64,000 nt of DNA from NCBI RefSeq assembly GCF_025567365.1, contig NZ_JAOQJG010000006.1:124001-188000 (forward strand), written 5' to 3'. The translations under genes were made by a program, and so were the position numbers. Origin of the DNA: Anaerostipes amylophilus. Lineage in GTDB: Bacteria; Bacillota; Clostridia; Lachnospirales; Lachnospiraceae. How positions within the stretch are numbered: position 1 is the first letter of the stretch; the number at the start of each line of letters is the position of its first letter. Below the pieces are notes generated by a model that searched no databases, had not been told where the DNA came from, and saw only the letters and a list, made by a program, of their open reading frames with translations. Below are positions 49,600 to 58,927 of this stretch, piece after piece.

Positions 49600-51933
49600 T
49601 GTTATTTCCTCCTGTTTTGTTGTATTTTGAACTTGAATATTTTCAAGTACTACACTATTTTTAATTTTCTTATCCTTGCTGGCATCATGCATTTTAAAGA
49701 AGTTTAATCTTAATGCATTGGTAACAACACAGAAACTTGATAAACTCATTGCCGCTGCACCAAACATCGGATTTAGTTTCCATTCAAGTAACATATACCA
49801 TGCACCTGCGGCTAATGGAATTCCGATAATGTTATAGATAAATGCCCAGAATAAGTTTTCGTGAATATTCTTAAGTGTTGCACGACTTAAACGGATTGCT
49901 GCTGGTACATCGCTCAGACGGCTCTTCATTAAGACAACATCCGCTGCATCGATTGCGATATCGGTACCTGCTCCAATTGCAATCCCCATATCCGCTCTTG
50001 TAAGTGCCGGTGCATCATTGATTCCATCACCGACCATTGCAACTTTTCCTTTTTCTTTTAAGTCACGGATAACACTTTCTTTCCCTTCTGGCAAGACTCC
50101 TGCAATTACCTGATCAACGCCTGCTTGTTCACCAATAGATTTGGCAGTACGTTCATTATCTCCAGTCAGCATAACAACACGGATTCCCATATTTTGAAGT
50201 TCTTTCACTGCCTGTGGGCTGTCTTCTTTGATCACGTCTGCAACGGCAATAATACCGATCAGCTGATTATCACATGCAAAGAATAATGGTGTTTTTCCCT
50301 GATTCGCCAGTTCTTCTGATTTCTTGATCATAGATGCTGAGATCATTGCATATTTTTCAATAAATCTTTGGTTACCACCATAGATCATTTCGTTCTCAAT
50401 CTTTCCTGAAAGTCCATTTCCAGCAACTGCCTGGAAGTCTTTAATCTCAAAATTGTCATTAATCTGTGTTTCTTCTGCTTTCTGTAAGATCGCATGTGCA
50501 AGAGGATGCTCACTTTTTTTCTCTAAAGCATAGGCCATAGAGAGTAATTCCTCTTCACTGATACCATCTACAGGTACCATATCTGTAACTTGTGGTTTAC
50601 CACTTGTGATCGTTCCTGTCTTATCTAGGGCAACAATCTGTGTCTTTCCTGTTTCTTCTAAGGACACGGCTGTCTTAAACATAATTCCATGTTTGGCACC
50701 CATTCCGTTTCCGACCATGATCGCTACAGGTGTCGCAAGTCCTAAAGCACAAGGACAGCTGATGACTAAGACAGAAATACCTCTTGCAAGTGCAAATCCA
50801 AAACTCTGTCCTACAAGCAGCCAGATAGCGATCGTAGCAAGTGCGATACAGATAACAGTTGGAACAAAAACTCCTGATACTTTATCTGCAACTTTTGCGA
50901 TCGGTGCTTTAGTCGCAGCTGCATCACTGACCATCTGAATGATCTGTGAAAGTGTTGTATCTTCACCGACTCTTGTTGCCTCACATTTTAAATAACCAGA
51001 TGTATTTAATGTTGCGGCGGATACAACATCACCTTCTTTTTTATCCACTGGGATACTTTCTCCTGTTAAGGCAGATTCATTTAACGCACTATTTCCTTCA
51101 ATGATAATACCATCTACTGGTATATTCTCTCCTGGTTTTACAACAAAAATATCTCCTTGATTTACCTGTTCGATCGCGACTTCCATTTCCTGTCCATTTC
51201 GGATTACAACAGCTGTCTTTGGTGCCAGTTTCATAAGGCTCTTTAAGGCATCTGTTGTTTTACCTTTTGATCTTGCTTCTAACATCTTTCCAACTGTGAT
51301 CAGTGTTAAGATCATAGCAGCAGATTCAAAATAGAATTCATGCATATATTTCATGACTGCATCCATGTTTTGATGCATCTGTGCGTCCGTTATGGCAAAT
51401 AGAATATACACACTGTATCCATAAGAAGCGGCTGAACCTAACGCTACCAGAGTATCCATGTTCGGTGCTTTATGGAATAAACTCTTAAATCCGCTGATAA
51501 AAAACTTCTGGTTGATTACCATGATGATCGTTGTAAATAACAGTTGGATCAGTCCCATTGCTACATGATTTCCTTCTAGAATCTTAGGAATAGGCCAGTT
51601 CCACATCATGTGTCCCATTGACAGATACATTAACGGGATTAAAAAGCACAGAGATGCGATCAGACGTTTTCTTAAGACAGGGGTTTCTCTGTCTTTTAAT
51701 AAATCTTCATCTGAAAAACTGCTTTGTGTCTGTGTTCCCTTCTTCTTTGCTCCATATCCGGCATCTTCAACTGCTTTGATGATTGCAGATGGATCTGCGG
51801 TTCCTTCGACACCCATTGAGTTTGTCAACAGGCTTACAGAGCAGTATGTTACTCCCTCGACACTGGAAACCGCTTTCTCCACGCGTGCACTGCAAGCAGC
51901 ACAGCTCATGCCAGTCACTTGATATTGCTCCAT
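49390..51933 (-). CDS. copA: Copper-exporting P-type ATPase fused to a C-terminal CopZ domain
   Basis: About 847 residues. An N-terminal HMA domain (GMSCAACSARVEKAV, residues 8-22) is followed by eight membrane segments, the TGES loop (ALTGESIPVDKKE), CPC metal site (ISCPCALGLATPVA), DKTGTITSG, the HP motif (KKSEHPLAHAI) and VGDGINDAPAL. It pumps Cu(I) out. The last 69 residues are a complete CopZ-like HMA (GMMCGHCEATVKKAL). ATG 51933 is chosen by GGAAGGGAAACC; the ORF itself opens at 51951. It is in an operon with csoR upstream. Confidence 0.94.
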   Translation of the reverse strand: MEQYQVTGMSCAACSARVEKAVSSVEGVTYCSVSLLTNSMGVEGTADPSAIIKAVEDAGYGAKKKGTQTQSSFSDEDLLKDRETPVLRKRLIASLCFLIPLMYLSMGHMMWNWPIPKILEGNHVAMGLIQLLFTTIIMVINQKFFISGFKSLFHKAPNMDTLVALGSAASYGYSVYILFAITDAQMHQNMDAVMKYMHEFYFESAAMILTLITVGKMLEARSKGKTTDALKSLMKLAPKTAVVIRNGQEMEVAIEQVNQGDIFVVKPGENIPVDGIIIEGNSALNESALTGESIPVDKKEGDVVSAATLNTSGYLKCEATRVGEDTTLSQIIQMVSDAAATKAPIAKVADKVSGVFVPTVICIALATIAIWLLVGQSFGFALARGISVLVISCPCALGLATPVAIMVGNGMGAKHGIMFKTAVSLEETGKTQIVALDKTGTITSGKPQVTDMVPVDGISEEELLSMAYALEKKSEHPLAHAILQKAEETQINDNFEIKDFQAVAGNGLSGKIENEMIYGGNQRFIEKYAMISASMIKKSEELANQGKTPLFFACDNQLIGIIAVADVIKEDSPQAVKELQNMGIRVVMLTGDNERTAKSIGEQAGVDQVIAGVLPEGKESVIRDLKEKGKVAMVGDGINDAPALTRADMGIAIGAGTDIAIDAADVVLMKSRLSDVPAAIRLSRATLKNIHENLFWAFIYNIIGIPLAAGAWYMLLEWKLNPMFGAAAMSLSSFCVVTNALRLNFFKMHDASKDKKIKNSVVLENIQVQNTTKQEEITMKKTMKIEGMMCGHCEATVKKALESIDGVTEAVVSHESGTAVVSMTTEISDEVLTQTIEDKDYKVTGIE

Positions 51934-51963
51934 GGTTTCCCTTCCTTTCATTTTATTAAATTA

Positions 51964-52272
51964 TTATTTCATTAGTTTTTGTAAAACTTTTACTAACTCA
52001 TCGATCGTTTCGTCTTTGCCTTCTCTGATATCTTCAGCTACGCAGGTTCTGATATGATTGGCAAGAAGGACTTTATTGAAACTGTTTAAAGCTGCATTGA
52101 CTGCAGATACCTGAACTAAGATGTCCGTGCAATAAGTATCGTTCTCTACCATCTTTTTTATTCCTCGAACTTGTCCTTCAATACGGCTTAGACGATTAAT
52201 AAGGTCTTTATATTCTTTATCTGAACGTTCCTTTGTCTTGTGATGACAATAACATTCTTTTTTTTCTTCCAT
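51964..52272 (-). CDS. csoR: CsoR-type copper-sensing repressor
   Basis: A 102-residue DUF156/CsoR protein: IEGQVRGIKKMVENDTYCTDILVQVSAVNAAL with the first Cys, then the NHIRTCV His/Cys pair, the C-H-C Cu(I) site. The N-terminus carries an extra Cys/His-rich stretch (MEEKKECYCHHK) absent from many homologues. It lies upstream of copA, ending 30 bases before it; copper binding releases it from the operator described next. Confidence 0.92.
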   Translation of the reverse strand: MEEKKECYCHHKTKERSDKEYKDLINRLSRIEGQVRGIKKMVENDTYCTDILVQVSAVNAALNSFNKVLLANHIRTCVAEDIREGKDETIDELVKVLQKLMK

Positions 52273-52296
52273 ATAGTTTCCTCCTTTACGATTGGT

Positions 52297-52325
52297 ATTA
52301 TATACCCTGCCTAGGTATATTACAA
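52297..52325 (-). promoter_or_regulatory. csoR-copA promoter with CsoR operator
   Basis: On the minus strand TTGTAA (52325-52320), 17 bases, TATAAT (52302-52297). The spacer contains TATACC-CTGCCTA-GGTATA (52301-52319), a dyad like CsoR operators, overlapping both promoter elements. Binding would block polymerase. Confidence 0.75.
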
Positions 52326-52398
52326 GAGGTTTCTTTGAGAAAAAGTTGCAATTATATCACAAATCCTACTTGACAGCTTACAAACCGTGCAGAAAAAT

Positions 52399-52519
52399 AT
52401 GAAAATATTGATTGATACAAATAATGAAAGTAGACTTTATTGTAACTCGTAATATCAAGGATTTTATCGAAAGTAAAGTACCAGCTATGAAACCTGAGGA
52501 ACTATTAGAACAAATATAA
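52399..52519 (+). pseudogene. PIN-domain toxin remnant with an internal deletion
   Basis: ATG 52399 starts MKILIDTN, the standard PIN-domain opening with its catalytic Asp. After eight residues the frame breaks, and another frame gives VDFIVTRNIKDFIESKVPAMKPEEL, the end of the same family with its last catalytic acid region. The middle of the nuclease (over 90 residues) is missing. No antitoxin is visible. It is a dead VapC-like gene. Confidence 0.65.
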
Positions 52520-52523
52520 AGAA

Positions 52524-52560
52524 AAAAGGAGGTATTCCACAAATGTGGTACCTCCTTTTC
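52524..52560. terminator. Bidirectional terminator
   Basis: AAAAGGAGGTA..CCAC pairs with GTGG..TACCTCCTTTT, ending thrS (minus) and the PIN remnant (plus). Confidence 0.9.
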
Positions 52561-52569
52561 ATTTGATAT

Positions 52570-54507
52570 CTAGTCTTCTTTCTCAACCTTACGGTTTTCT
52601 CTATTTGCGATTTCTTCTTTAATTCCAGCTAAGAAATCATCTAACTTCATCTGTCCTTCGTCACCTTTGAATCGGCTTCTTACAGATACAGCCTCGTTTT
52701 CTTCTTCTTTTCCACCAACAACTAACATATATGGAATCTTCTGAAGCTGTGCTTCACGGATCTTATATCCCATCTTCTCAGCTCTTGTATCGATGTCTGC
52801 ACGGATTCCTGCTGCCTTTAATGTATCAAGTACTTTTGTGGCATAATCTAAATGCTTGTCAGAGATAGGAATCACTTCAACCTGCACTGGAGCTAACCAT
52901 GTAGGGAAAGCACCTGCAAAATGTTCGATCAAGATACCAATGAAACGTTCGATAGATCCGAATGCAACACGATGGATCATGATTGGACGATGTTTCTCTC
53001 CATCAGCTCCTGTGTAATGAAGATCGAATCGTAATGGAAGCTGGAAGTCAAGCTGAATGGTTCCACACTGCCATGTTCTTCCGATAGAATCCTCTAAATG
53101 GAAGTCAATCTTAGGTCCGTAGAAAGCTCCATCACCTTCATTAACTACATAATCAAGTCCAAGATCATCTAAGGCTGCACGAAGTGATTCTGTTGCAAGT
53201 TCCCAATCTTCGTCACTTCCCATACTATCATCTGGGCGTGTAGAAAGCTCTACATGATATTTAAATCCAAATAAGCTGTAAACCTGATCGATCAGTGCTG
53301 CAACACCTTTGATCTCATCTTTGATCTGATCTGGTGTCATAAAGATATGTGCATCATCCTGTGTAAAGCAGCGAACACGCATTAATCCATGTAACTGACC
53401 AGATTTTTCATGACGATGTACTAAACCTAACTCACCCATTCTTAATGGAAGATCTCTGTAAGAACGTGGTTCTGATTCATATACAAGAACTCCACCTGGA
53501 CAGTTCATAGGTTTGATCGCGAAATCCTGATCATCGATCACTGTTGTATACATATTTTCTTTGTAATGATCCCAGTGTCCTGATGTTTCCCATAAATGAC
53601 GACTTAACATAATAGGTGTTGAGATTTCAACATATCCAGCCTTCTGATGGATTTCACGCCAATAATCTAATAATGTATTTTTAAGCACCATACCTTTTGG
53701 AAGGAAGAATGGGAATCCAGGTCCTTCTTCTCTCATCATAAACAGACCAAGTTCTTTTCCAAGTTTACGATGATCACGTTTCTTTGCTTCTTCCATCATT
53801 GTAAGATATGCATCTAATTCTGCTTTCTTTGTGAATGCAGTACCATAGATTCTTGTAAGCATCTGGTTATGCTCATCTCCACGCCAGTAAGCACCTGCAA
53901 TACTTGTAAGTTTGAATGCTTTCACTGGTTTTGTAGTCATTAAGTGAGGTCCTGCACAAAGATCGACGAATTCTCCCTGCTGATAAAAGCTGATCACAGA
54001 ATCTTCTGGAAGATCTTCAATCAGTTCTACTTTATAAGGTTCGTTTCTTTCTTTCATAAATGCGATTGCTTCATCTCTAGGTTTTGTAAAACATGTAATC
54101 TCAAGATTCTCTTTGACGATCTTCTTCATTTCTTTTTCAATTTTTTCAAGATCATCCTGTGTAAATGGAGTATCTTTCTCCATATCATAGTAGAAACCAT
54201 TGTCGATAGAAGGTCCGATCGCAAGTTTTGTTTCTGGGTACAGACGTTTGACTGCCTGAGCTAAAATATGAGATGCTGTATGACGGAATGCATGTTTTCC
54301 TTCATCAGAATCAAATGTTAAGATATTTAATTCGCAATCTTTGTCAATGACAGTTCTAAGATCAACAACTTCTCCATCAACCTCTCCTGCACAGGCAACT
54401 CTTGCCAGTCCTTCACTAATATCTTTTGCGATATCAATGACAGACATATTGTTTTCATACTCTTTTACAGATCCATCTTTTAATGTAATCTTCATCTTCT
54501 TGTTCAT
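52570..54507 (-). CDS. thrS: Threonyl-tRNA synthetase
   Basis: A 645-residue class II synthetase: TGS domain (KITLKDGSVKEYENNMSV, residues about 5-60), the editing domain with HTASHILAQAVKRLYP and the Cys/His set (AGPHLMTTKPV), the catalytic core with class II motifs (RMGELGLVHRHEKSGQLHGL; MIHRVAFGSIERFIGILIEH) and zinc ligands (MNCPGG), and the anticodon domain at the end (VEVIPISDKHLDYA). It charges tRNAThr and is controlled by the T-box upstream. Confidence 0.96.
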   Translation of the reverse strand: MNKKMKITLKDGSVKEYENNMSVIDIAKDISEGLARVACAGEVDGEVVDLRTVIDKDCELNILTFDSDEGKHAFRHTASHILAQAVKRLYPETKLAIGPSIDNGFYYDMEKDTPFTQDDLEKIEKEMKKIVKENLEITCFTKPRDEAIAFMKERNEPYKVELIEDLPEDSVISFYQQGEFVDLCAGPHLMTTKPVKAFKLTSIAGAYWRGDEHNQMLTRIYGTAFTKKAELDAYLTMMEEAKKRDHRKLGKELGLFMMREEGPGFPFFLPKGMVLKNTLLDYWREIHQKAGYVEISTPIMLSRHLWETSGHWDHYKENMYTTVIDDQDFAIKPMNCPGGVLVYESEPRSYRDLPLRMGELGLVHRHEKSGQLHGLMRVRCFTQDDAHIFMTPDQIKDEIKGVAALIDQVYSLFGFKYHVELSTRPDDSMGSDEDWELATESLRAALDDLGLDYVVNEGDGAFYGPKIDFHLEDSIGRTWQCGTIQLDFQLPLRFDLHYTGADGEKHRPIMIHRVAFGSIERFIGILIEHFAGAFPTWLAPVQVEVIPISDKHLDYATKVLDTLKAAGIRADIDTRAEKMGYKIREAQLQKIPYMLVVGGKEEENEAVSVRSRFKGDEGQMKLDDFLAGIKEEIANRENRKVEKED

Positions 54508-54588
54508 CCTTTCTTGATATATAACGTTTTATTTATTCCATTGTCAATCTATTATGAAGCTATTCATAGAAAATTGATCATGGAAATA

Positions 54589-54850
54589 AAAAATCCCATG
54601 GACTAATAAAATCCATGGGACGAGTTATCGCGGTTCCACCCTGGTTATCTGTTTCATACCATGTGATAATAAATTTCAGAAACAGATCACTTAATCGACA
54701 GTTAACGGTGTCAACCGAGCTGGTTTACAGCTACTCCGAGGTGGTCTTCCTTTGTTTCTCTGCTTAGGATACTCACAGCTTATGTATCCCTCTCTGTAAG
54801 CCTTTCACAAAGTACTCTTCTCATCAACGTTTTGTTATTATCTTTTCATT
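54589..54850 (-). ncRNA. T-box riboswitch of thrS
   Basis: The 5' leader carries the T-box antiterminator core GGGTGGAACCGCG (54629-54641) and the competing terminator CCCATGGA..TCCATGGG plus TTTTTT (54589-54620). Stem I includes an AGAGAGGG/AGCTGTGAG region and a specifier bulge with ACC at 54743-54745, a Thr codon, fitting thrS. Uncharged tRNAThr binding would prevent termination. Confidence 0.9.
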
Positions 54851-54858
54851 TCTTGTAA

Positions 54859-54887
54859 ATTATAGCATTGTGTTATTATAAAATCAA
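54859..54887 (-). promoter_or_regulatory. Promoter of the thrS T-box leader
   Basis: On the minus strand TTGATT (54887-54882), 17 bases, TATAAT (54864-54859), just upstream of the T-box. Confidence 0.75.
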
Positions 54888-54926
54888 TGAAAAAATAAAA
54901 TTTTTTAAAACTTTATTTTGAAAATA

Positions 54927-56135
54927 TTACAATTGATTCATTAATTGATAAGCATCATTTACTACTGCTGCTGCCCATTCTCCGCCAACGCAATAATGTT
55001 TATTCACATCCTCAGCAGAAGTTCCTGCATAATAACTACCTCCCGCTGTAAGATATTTCTCATGTAAAGTCTTAGCTGTCGTTAGTAATCCTTCTTCTTT
55101 TGTAGCTTTGTTAATTCCCTTTGCGCTGTCAGAAGTTACGCCATATCCAGTAAGATTATTATCCTCTCTTGCACGTCTGCTTGTTCCCCATGCACTTTCA
55201 TGTGCTGCAATTCCCATTAAAAAGACAGCATTAACATGATATTTTTCTTCTGCTTTTACATAGGCTTTCGCATCTGCATAAAGAGCCGTTCCTTTTAACA
55301 TCTGTTTAGCATCATCTACTGTAATATGACTTAATAAACTTACATTATTCGGATTAAAATATCTTGTCTGATTTTCCTTTGAAATATCTTTCTTTAACTG
55401 CTTGATCTTTTTATTGATAGTAGCAATCTTTTGCTGCATTGGCTTTACTGGAAGAATCTTTTCATTTTTTAAATACTGATTCAGATTAAAATTATCGTTC
55501 TTATCGAGTAAAGTTTCAAAATCTGGATGATTAATTCCAAATACATACTTTCCTGCAATTGTATTTAATTGTTTATCTCCAAACAAATCTGCAAGTTCAT
55601 AAAGATCATCTCTCATAGCTTCATCTTTTTTGGATATTTTCATTGCAGGAGTTATCTCCTGACCAAATAATGCAATTTCCGCTTTTGAATTTGCTGTGTA
55701 TTTCTCATAAAATGTTTTGAGCGTTTCTTCTTTTTTGGCTTCAAGCTTCATCTGTTTGAAAATCTTAGCTTTTTCTTTTCTTAATTTTGCAATTTTTGCC
55801 TGCTTGGAAGAGATTCGACGTTCCATCGCCTGTGTACTGCTTTTGCTAATTACCTGAGTCGGCATTGGAACTACTTTTTCTTCATTGTCTGATTTCTTAC
55901 CATTCTTATCTTTGGAAATTTTCTTCTTTGTTATTTTTGTTTTCTTTTTTCTAGATGTCTTCTTTTTTTCTGTTTTCGTTGTGGATTGTGTTGACATTTC
56001 TGTTGTTGTTTCTGTCTTCACTGTAGATTCCATTTCCTGTTGCGCTTTTGCTACTTGTGTATCATCTGCGTTAACTGGTATTACAGACATCGTCATAATT
56101 GCACACATAAATGCTGTCATAACCCTGCGTCTCAT
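54927..56135 (-). CDS. Secreted glucosaminidase-like peptidoglycan hydrolase
   Basis: 402 residues. A signal peptide (MTAFMCAIMTMSVIPVNA) is followed by a Thr/Lys-rich low-complexity region (about 30-90), a coiled coil (about 105-150), a helical middle and a C-terminal glucosaminidase domain (about 285-402): AEEKYHVNAVFLMGIAAHESAWGTSRRA with the catalytic Glu, NNLTGYGVTS, and KHYCVGGEWAAAV. It cleaves N-acetylglucosaminyl linkages in peptidoglycan during wall turnover. Monocistronic, with a GGAGG ribosome site. Confidence 0.85.
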   Translation of the reverse strand: MRRRVMTAFMCAIMTMSVIPVNADDTQVAKAQQEMESTVKTETTTEMSTQSTTKTEKKKTSRKKKTKITKKKISKDKNGKKSDNEEKVVPMPTQVISKSSTQAMERRISSKQAKIAKLRKEKAKIFKQMKLEAKKEETLKTFYEKYTANSKAEIALFGQEITPAMKISKKDEAMRDDLYELADLFGDKQLNTIAGKYVFGINHPDFETLLDKNDNFNLNQYLKNEKILPVKPMQQKIATINKKIKQLKKDISKENQTRYFNPNNVSLLSHITVDDAKQMLKGTALYADAKAYVKAEEKYHVNAVFLMGIAAHESAWGTSRRAREDNNLTGYGVTSDSAKGINKATKEEGLLTTAKTLHEKYLTAGGSYYAGTSAEDVNKHYCVGGEWAAAVVNDAYQLMNQL

Positions 56136-56278
56136 AATTGTTCCTCCTTATGTCTCTGCATTCTGCTTATGATACTTTCTATATTCTAATACTCAAATTT
56201 TCTCTGGTAATTTTTACCTTACTCCTTTTTTAATAAAAATTCAAGTACGCTTTCACGTACTTGCTATAAAATACTGTA

Positions 56279-56857
56279 TTATGATTTTTCCTTCCATAAA
56301 AAGCAGTCTTTTTCATGGGAATAGATTACTCCAACTGCTTGAAGATAAGAATAGATGATCGTTGTTCCAACAAATTTCATTCCTCGTGTTTTTAAATCTT
56401 TTGATATCTTATCGGACAATTCTGAAGAGGTTTTTCCTGTTTCATAGATGACTTTGTGATCTGTAAATTGCCATAAATATTCTGAAAAACTTTTATATTC
56501 CTTTTGGATCTTAAGGAAAATCTGTGCGTTTGTAACTGCTGCTGCTATCTTTCTCTGATTTCTTATGATTCTTTCATTTTGTTTTAATTCTGCTTGTTTC
56601 TTTTCATCATATGTACTAACTTTATGTACATCAAAACCATCAAATGCTTCTCTAAATGCTTCTCGTTTATTTAGTACACATTCCCATGATAATCCTGCCT
56701 GAAAGGATTCTAAGATCAACATTTCAAATAACTTATGGTCATCATGGACAGGCATTCCCCACTCTTTATCATGATATTCAATATATGCTTGACTCTTCGG
56801 ATTTGTCCAACAACATCTCTTTTTCCCATCTTTATATTTCATAAAAACTTTCTCCAT
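56279..56857 (-). CDS. tag: DNA-3-methyladenine glycosylase I
   Basis: A 192-residue Tag: RCCWTNPKSQAYIEYHDKEWG (zinc Cys and substrate residues) at the start, HDDHKLFEMLILESFQAGLSWE, FLKIQKEYKSFSEYLWQF, and a C-terminal GTTIIYSYLQAVGVI with the HEKDC zinc ligands. It removes 3-methyladenine in base-excision repair. ATG 56857 or 56842 may be used; both fit. Confidence 0.92.
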   Translation of the reverse strand: MEKVFMKYKDGKKRCCWTNPKSQAYIEYHDKEWGMPVHDDHKLFEMLILESFQAGLSWECVLNKREAFREAFDGFDVHKVSTYDEKKQAELKQNERIIRNQRKIAAAVTNAQIFLKIQKEYKSFSEYLWQFTDHKVIYETGKTSSELSDKISKDLKTRGMKFVGTTIIYSYLQAVGVIYSHEKDCFLWKEKS

Positions 56858-56864
56858 GTATTCA

Positions 56865-57005
56865 ATATTTTTTCATATCTAGTCTATTATACAAGATATC
56901 ATCGACCTGCTGATTGATTGTATATTCTGCGATTTCTACTTCGTCAATATATGGCTTTGCATAGGAGCGAAGACAATAAACTGCCAAGTTCGAATTTATC
57001 CCATA
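56865..57005 (-). other. Possible short coding tail between tag and the OLD-family gene
   Basis: A minus-strand frame ends with NSNLAVYCLRSYAKPYIDEV and EYTINQQVDDILYNRLDMKKY before TGA, which reads like genuine protein. No ATG/GTG with a ribosome site begins it, and upstream the frame is a shadow of the ATPase end. It may be a relic gene or have a non-standard start. Low confidence. Confidence 0.3.
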
Positions 57006-57018
57006 CTTTCTTTTTATT

Positions 57019-58881
57019 TTACTTATCTTTTTGTTTCGTCTTACTTTGAAAATAGATAAATGAATCTGCTGCATCAAGAATATCAGAAAATTCCTTTCTT
57101 GGTGCGATCTCAATATATTTTTTTAATAATTCTTTTTCTTCTTTTTTGTATTTTCCATAAAATATATCAAATAAATTATGCCCACGAACGTATGTTCTGA
57201 TTGCTTCCATATGTTCTTTCATATCCTGAGAGGATACAAAATCACGTCCCATAATCTGTATTAAATGAATCCCACTCTTGATCCTATGCAAGTATTCTCT
57301 CCATTTATCATATAAAATCTCATAAAAAGTATCTTCGGATTCTACAATCCCAAGCTTCGTCATGATCTTAGGATTTAAAAAGTAATTTTCAAAAGAATAA
57401 TATTTTAAGATCAATACGTTTTTTCTTGTTACTTTAGGCAAATGATCGACATCGATAAGATTACGTTCATCATAATATTTACAAAGCTGCTTGCCAAGCA
57501 TATCACGATCTTTCCCATCACTGTCACGAATCATTAAAAAGCGGTCTTTCATATATACCTGATTCATATATTTTAAATTGGCATAGGTTTTGATATTGGT
57601 ACAACTGTTTGTCGTAAGGATCGCTACTCGATTTAATCTTCCATCTTCATCATAAATTTCTGAATAATAATGATTTAATAACAGCGGTAATCTGTATTTA
57701 TCTTGCTTTCCTTCTACAATAAAAACGAAATCAACATTCATAAGATCAGATGCATTATATCCAAGATCATCGAGAACCGAACTAATGTTCGTTTTCTTTT
57801 TCGCAACAGAATAAGAATCTTCATCTAAAATAATCTGACATAGTTGTTTGCTGCTAAAATTTGCTAATAAATGTGGAGAATGTGTCGTAAAGATCACTTG
57901 ATTCTTCTGTGCCAGCCGATATAGAATCTCACTGGCTGTCTTTTGTAGCTGTGGATGCAAAAACATTTCTGGTTCTTCTACCATAATGATCGATGGCAGA
58001 CTGTTTTCATCCATCACATAAGCCTCCAGAAGAGAAAGCATATAAATGCTTTTCATTCCACGCCCAAGACGATCTACAGAAATCGATGTATCACGTTCTT
58101 TGTTATAAGCTTCTGCATTGATCTGAAGCATCTGATCTACATCATAATTCATAGAAAAAATGATATCTTCAAAACCACCATTTTTATGGAAACTTTCATT
58201 AATACGTTTCTCGAACTGATCGATATTCATCTCATATAGTTTATACTCAAACAGTTTTGCTGCTTCAAATGCATTTAATTCCTGCGGGGTTTTCTGATTA
58301 ATCAGGCCGATACATTGAAAACAATGTGTACACGGTTTGACTGAATCAAACATACAACAATTGGTACGCATGATCTTAAGCAGATTATCTTCCTGCAACA
58401 TAAAAAGATCATCCTGGATCTGTTTTAAATTACGATTTGTTCCAATAAAATAAATCGTTGGGAAAATCTCTCTGATATATTTATTATGTTTCTTTTTTCC
58501 ATCGTAAAAGCGTTGTTTACCTTCTTTATTAGCGATAAACGTAAATGTAATCTCTTCATTTTGATATGATGGAAGTTTGCTTTCAAAATCATTTTTCCAA
58601 AGATCGTATTTCTTATACTGACTTACTATGCCATTTTTATGAAAAATATGAAGATCTTCTTCTGTGAGCGATAATGTAAATCTAATCTCTATATTTTGCA
58701 TAGTTTCGTTAAAATCATCCTCAGAAATTTCATAAGATCCTTCTACTGCACGCAATGCATGAAGAATGGATGACTTTCCAGTGTTATTCTTTCCAACAAG
58801 GATCAGAGCATTCTGGATATCTGATATTTCCATATGCCGGATTGATTTAAAGTTTTTGATTGATAAATATTTAATTTCCAT
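57019..58881 (-). CDS. OLD-family ATPase/Toprim nuclease
   Basis: A 620-residue OLD (overcoming lysogenisation defect) protein. ABC-type ATPase part: Walker A VGKNNTGKSSIL (about 29-40), DRLGRGMKSIYMLSLLEA signature, Walker B SIIMVEEPEMFLHPQLQK, and HSPHLL switch. Toprim nuclease part: FVFIVEGKQDKYRLPLLL (Glu) and MIRDSDGKDRD (DxD). A Cys cluster (CCMFDSVKPCTHCFQC, about 175-190) likely binds zinc and is an unusual insert. Related proteins act in phage defence (class 1 OLD, GajA of Gabija), but no GajB helicase is adjacent. It could be a stand-alone repair or defence nuclease. Confidence 0.85.
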   Translation of the reverse strand: MEIKYLSIKNFKSIRHMEISDIQNALILVGKNNTGKSSILHALRAVEGSYEISEDDFNETMQNIEIRFTLSLTEEDLHIFHKNGIVSQYKKYDLWKNDFESKLPSYQNEEITFTFIANKEGKQRFYDGKKKHNKYIREIFPTIYFIGTNRNLKQIQDDLFMLQEDNLLKIMRTNCCMFDSVKPCTHCFQCIGLINQKTPQELNAFEAAKLFEYKLYEMNIDQFEKRINESFHKNGGFEDIIFSMNYDVDQMLQINAEAYNKERDTSISVDRLGRGMKSIYMLSLLEAYVMDENSLPSIIMVEEPEMFLHPQLQKTASEILYRLAQKNQVIFTTHSPHLLANFSSKQLCQIILDEDSYSVAKKKTNISSVLDDLGYNASDLMNVDFVFIVEGKQDKYRLPLLLNHYYSEIYDEDGRLNRVAILTTNSCTNIKTYANLKYMNQVYMKDRFLMIRDSDGKDRDMLGKQLCKYYDERNLIDVDHLPKVTRKNVLILKYYSFENYFLNPKIMTKLGIVESEDTFYEILYDKWREYLHRIKSGIHLIQIMGRDFVSSQDMKEHMEAIRTYVRGHNLFDIFYGKYKKEEKELLKKYIEIAPRKEFSDILDAADSFIYFQSKTKQKDK

Positions 58882-58927
58882 ACGATGCTCCTTTCTTTTG
58901 TGCTTTTTATTATCTCATTTTTTATGC

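Noticed and set aside
55885..56172. Plus-strand ORF of 95 codons opposite the glucosaminidase
   Set aside because: Val/Phe-rich translation is the antisense of the Lys/Thr-rich linker; no start signal.
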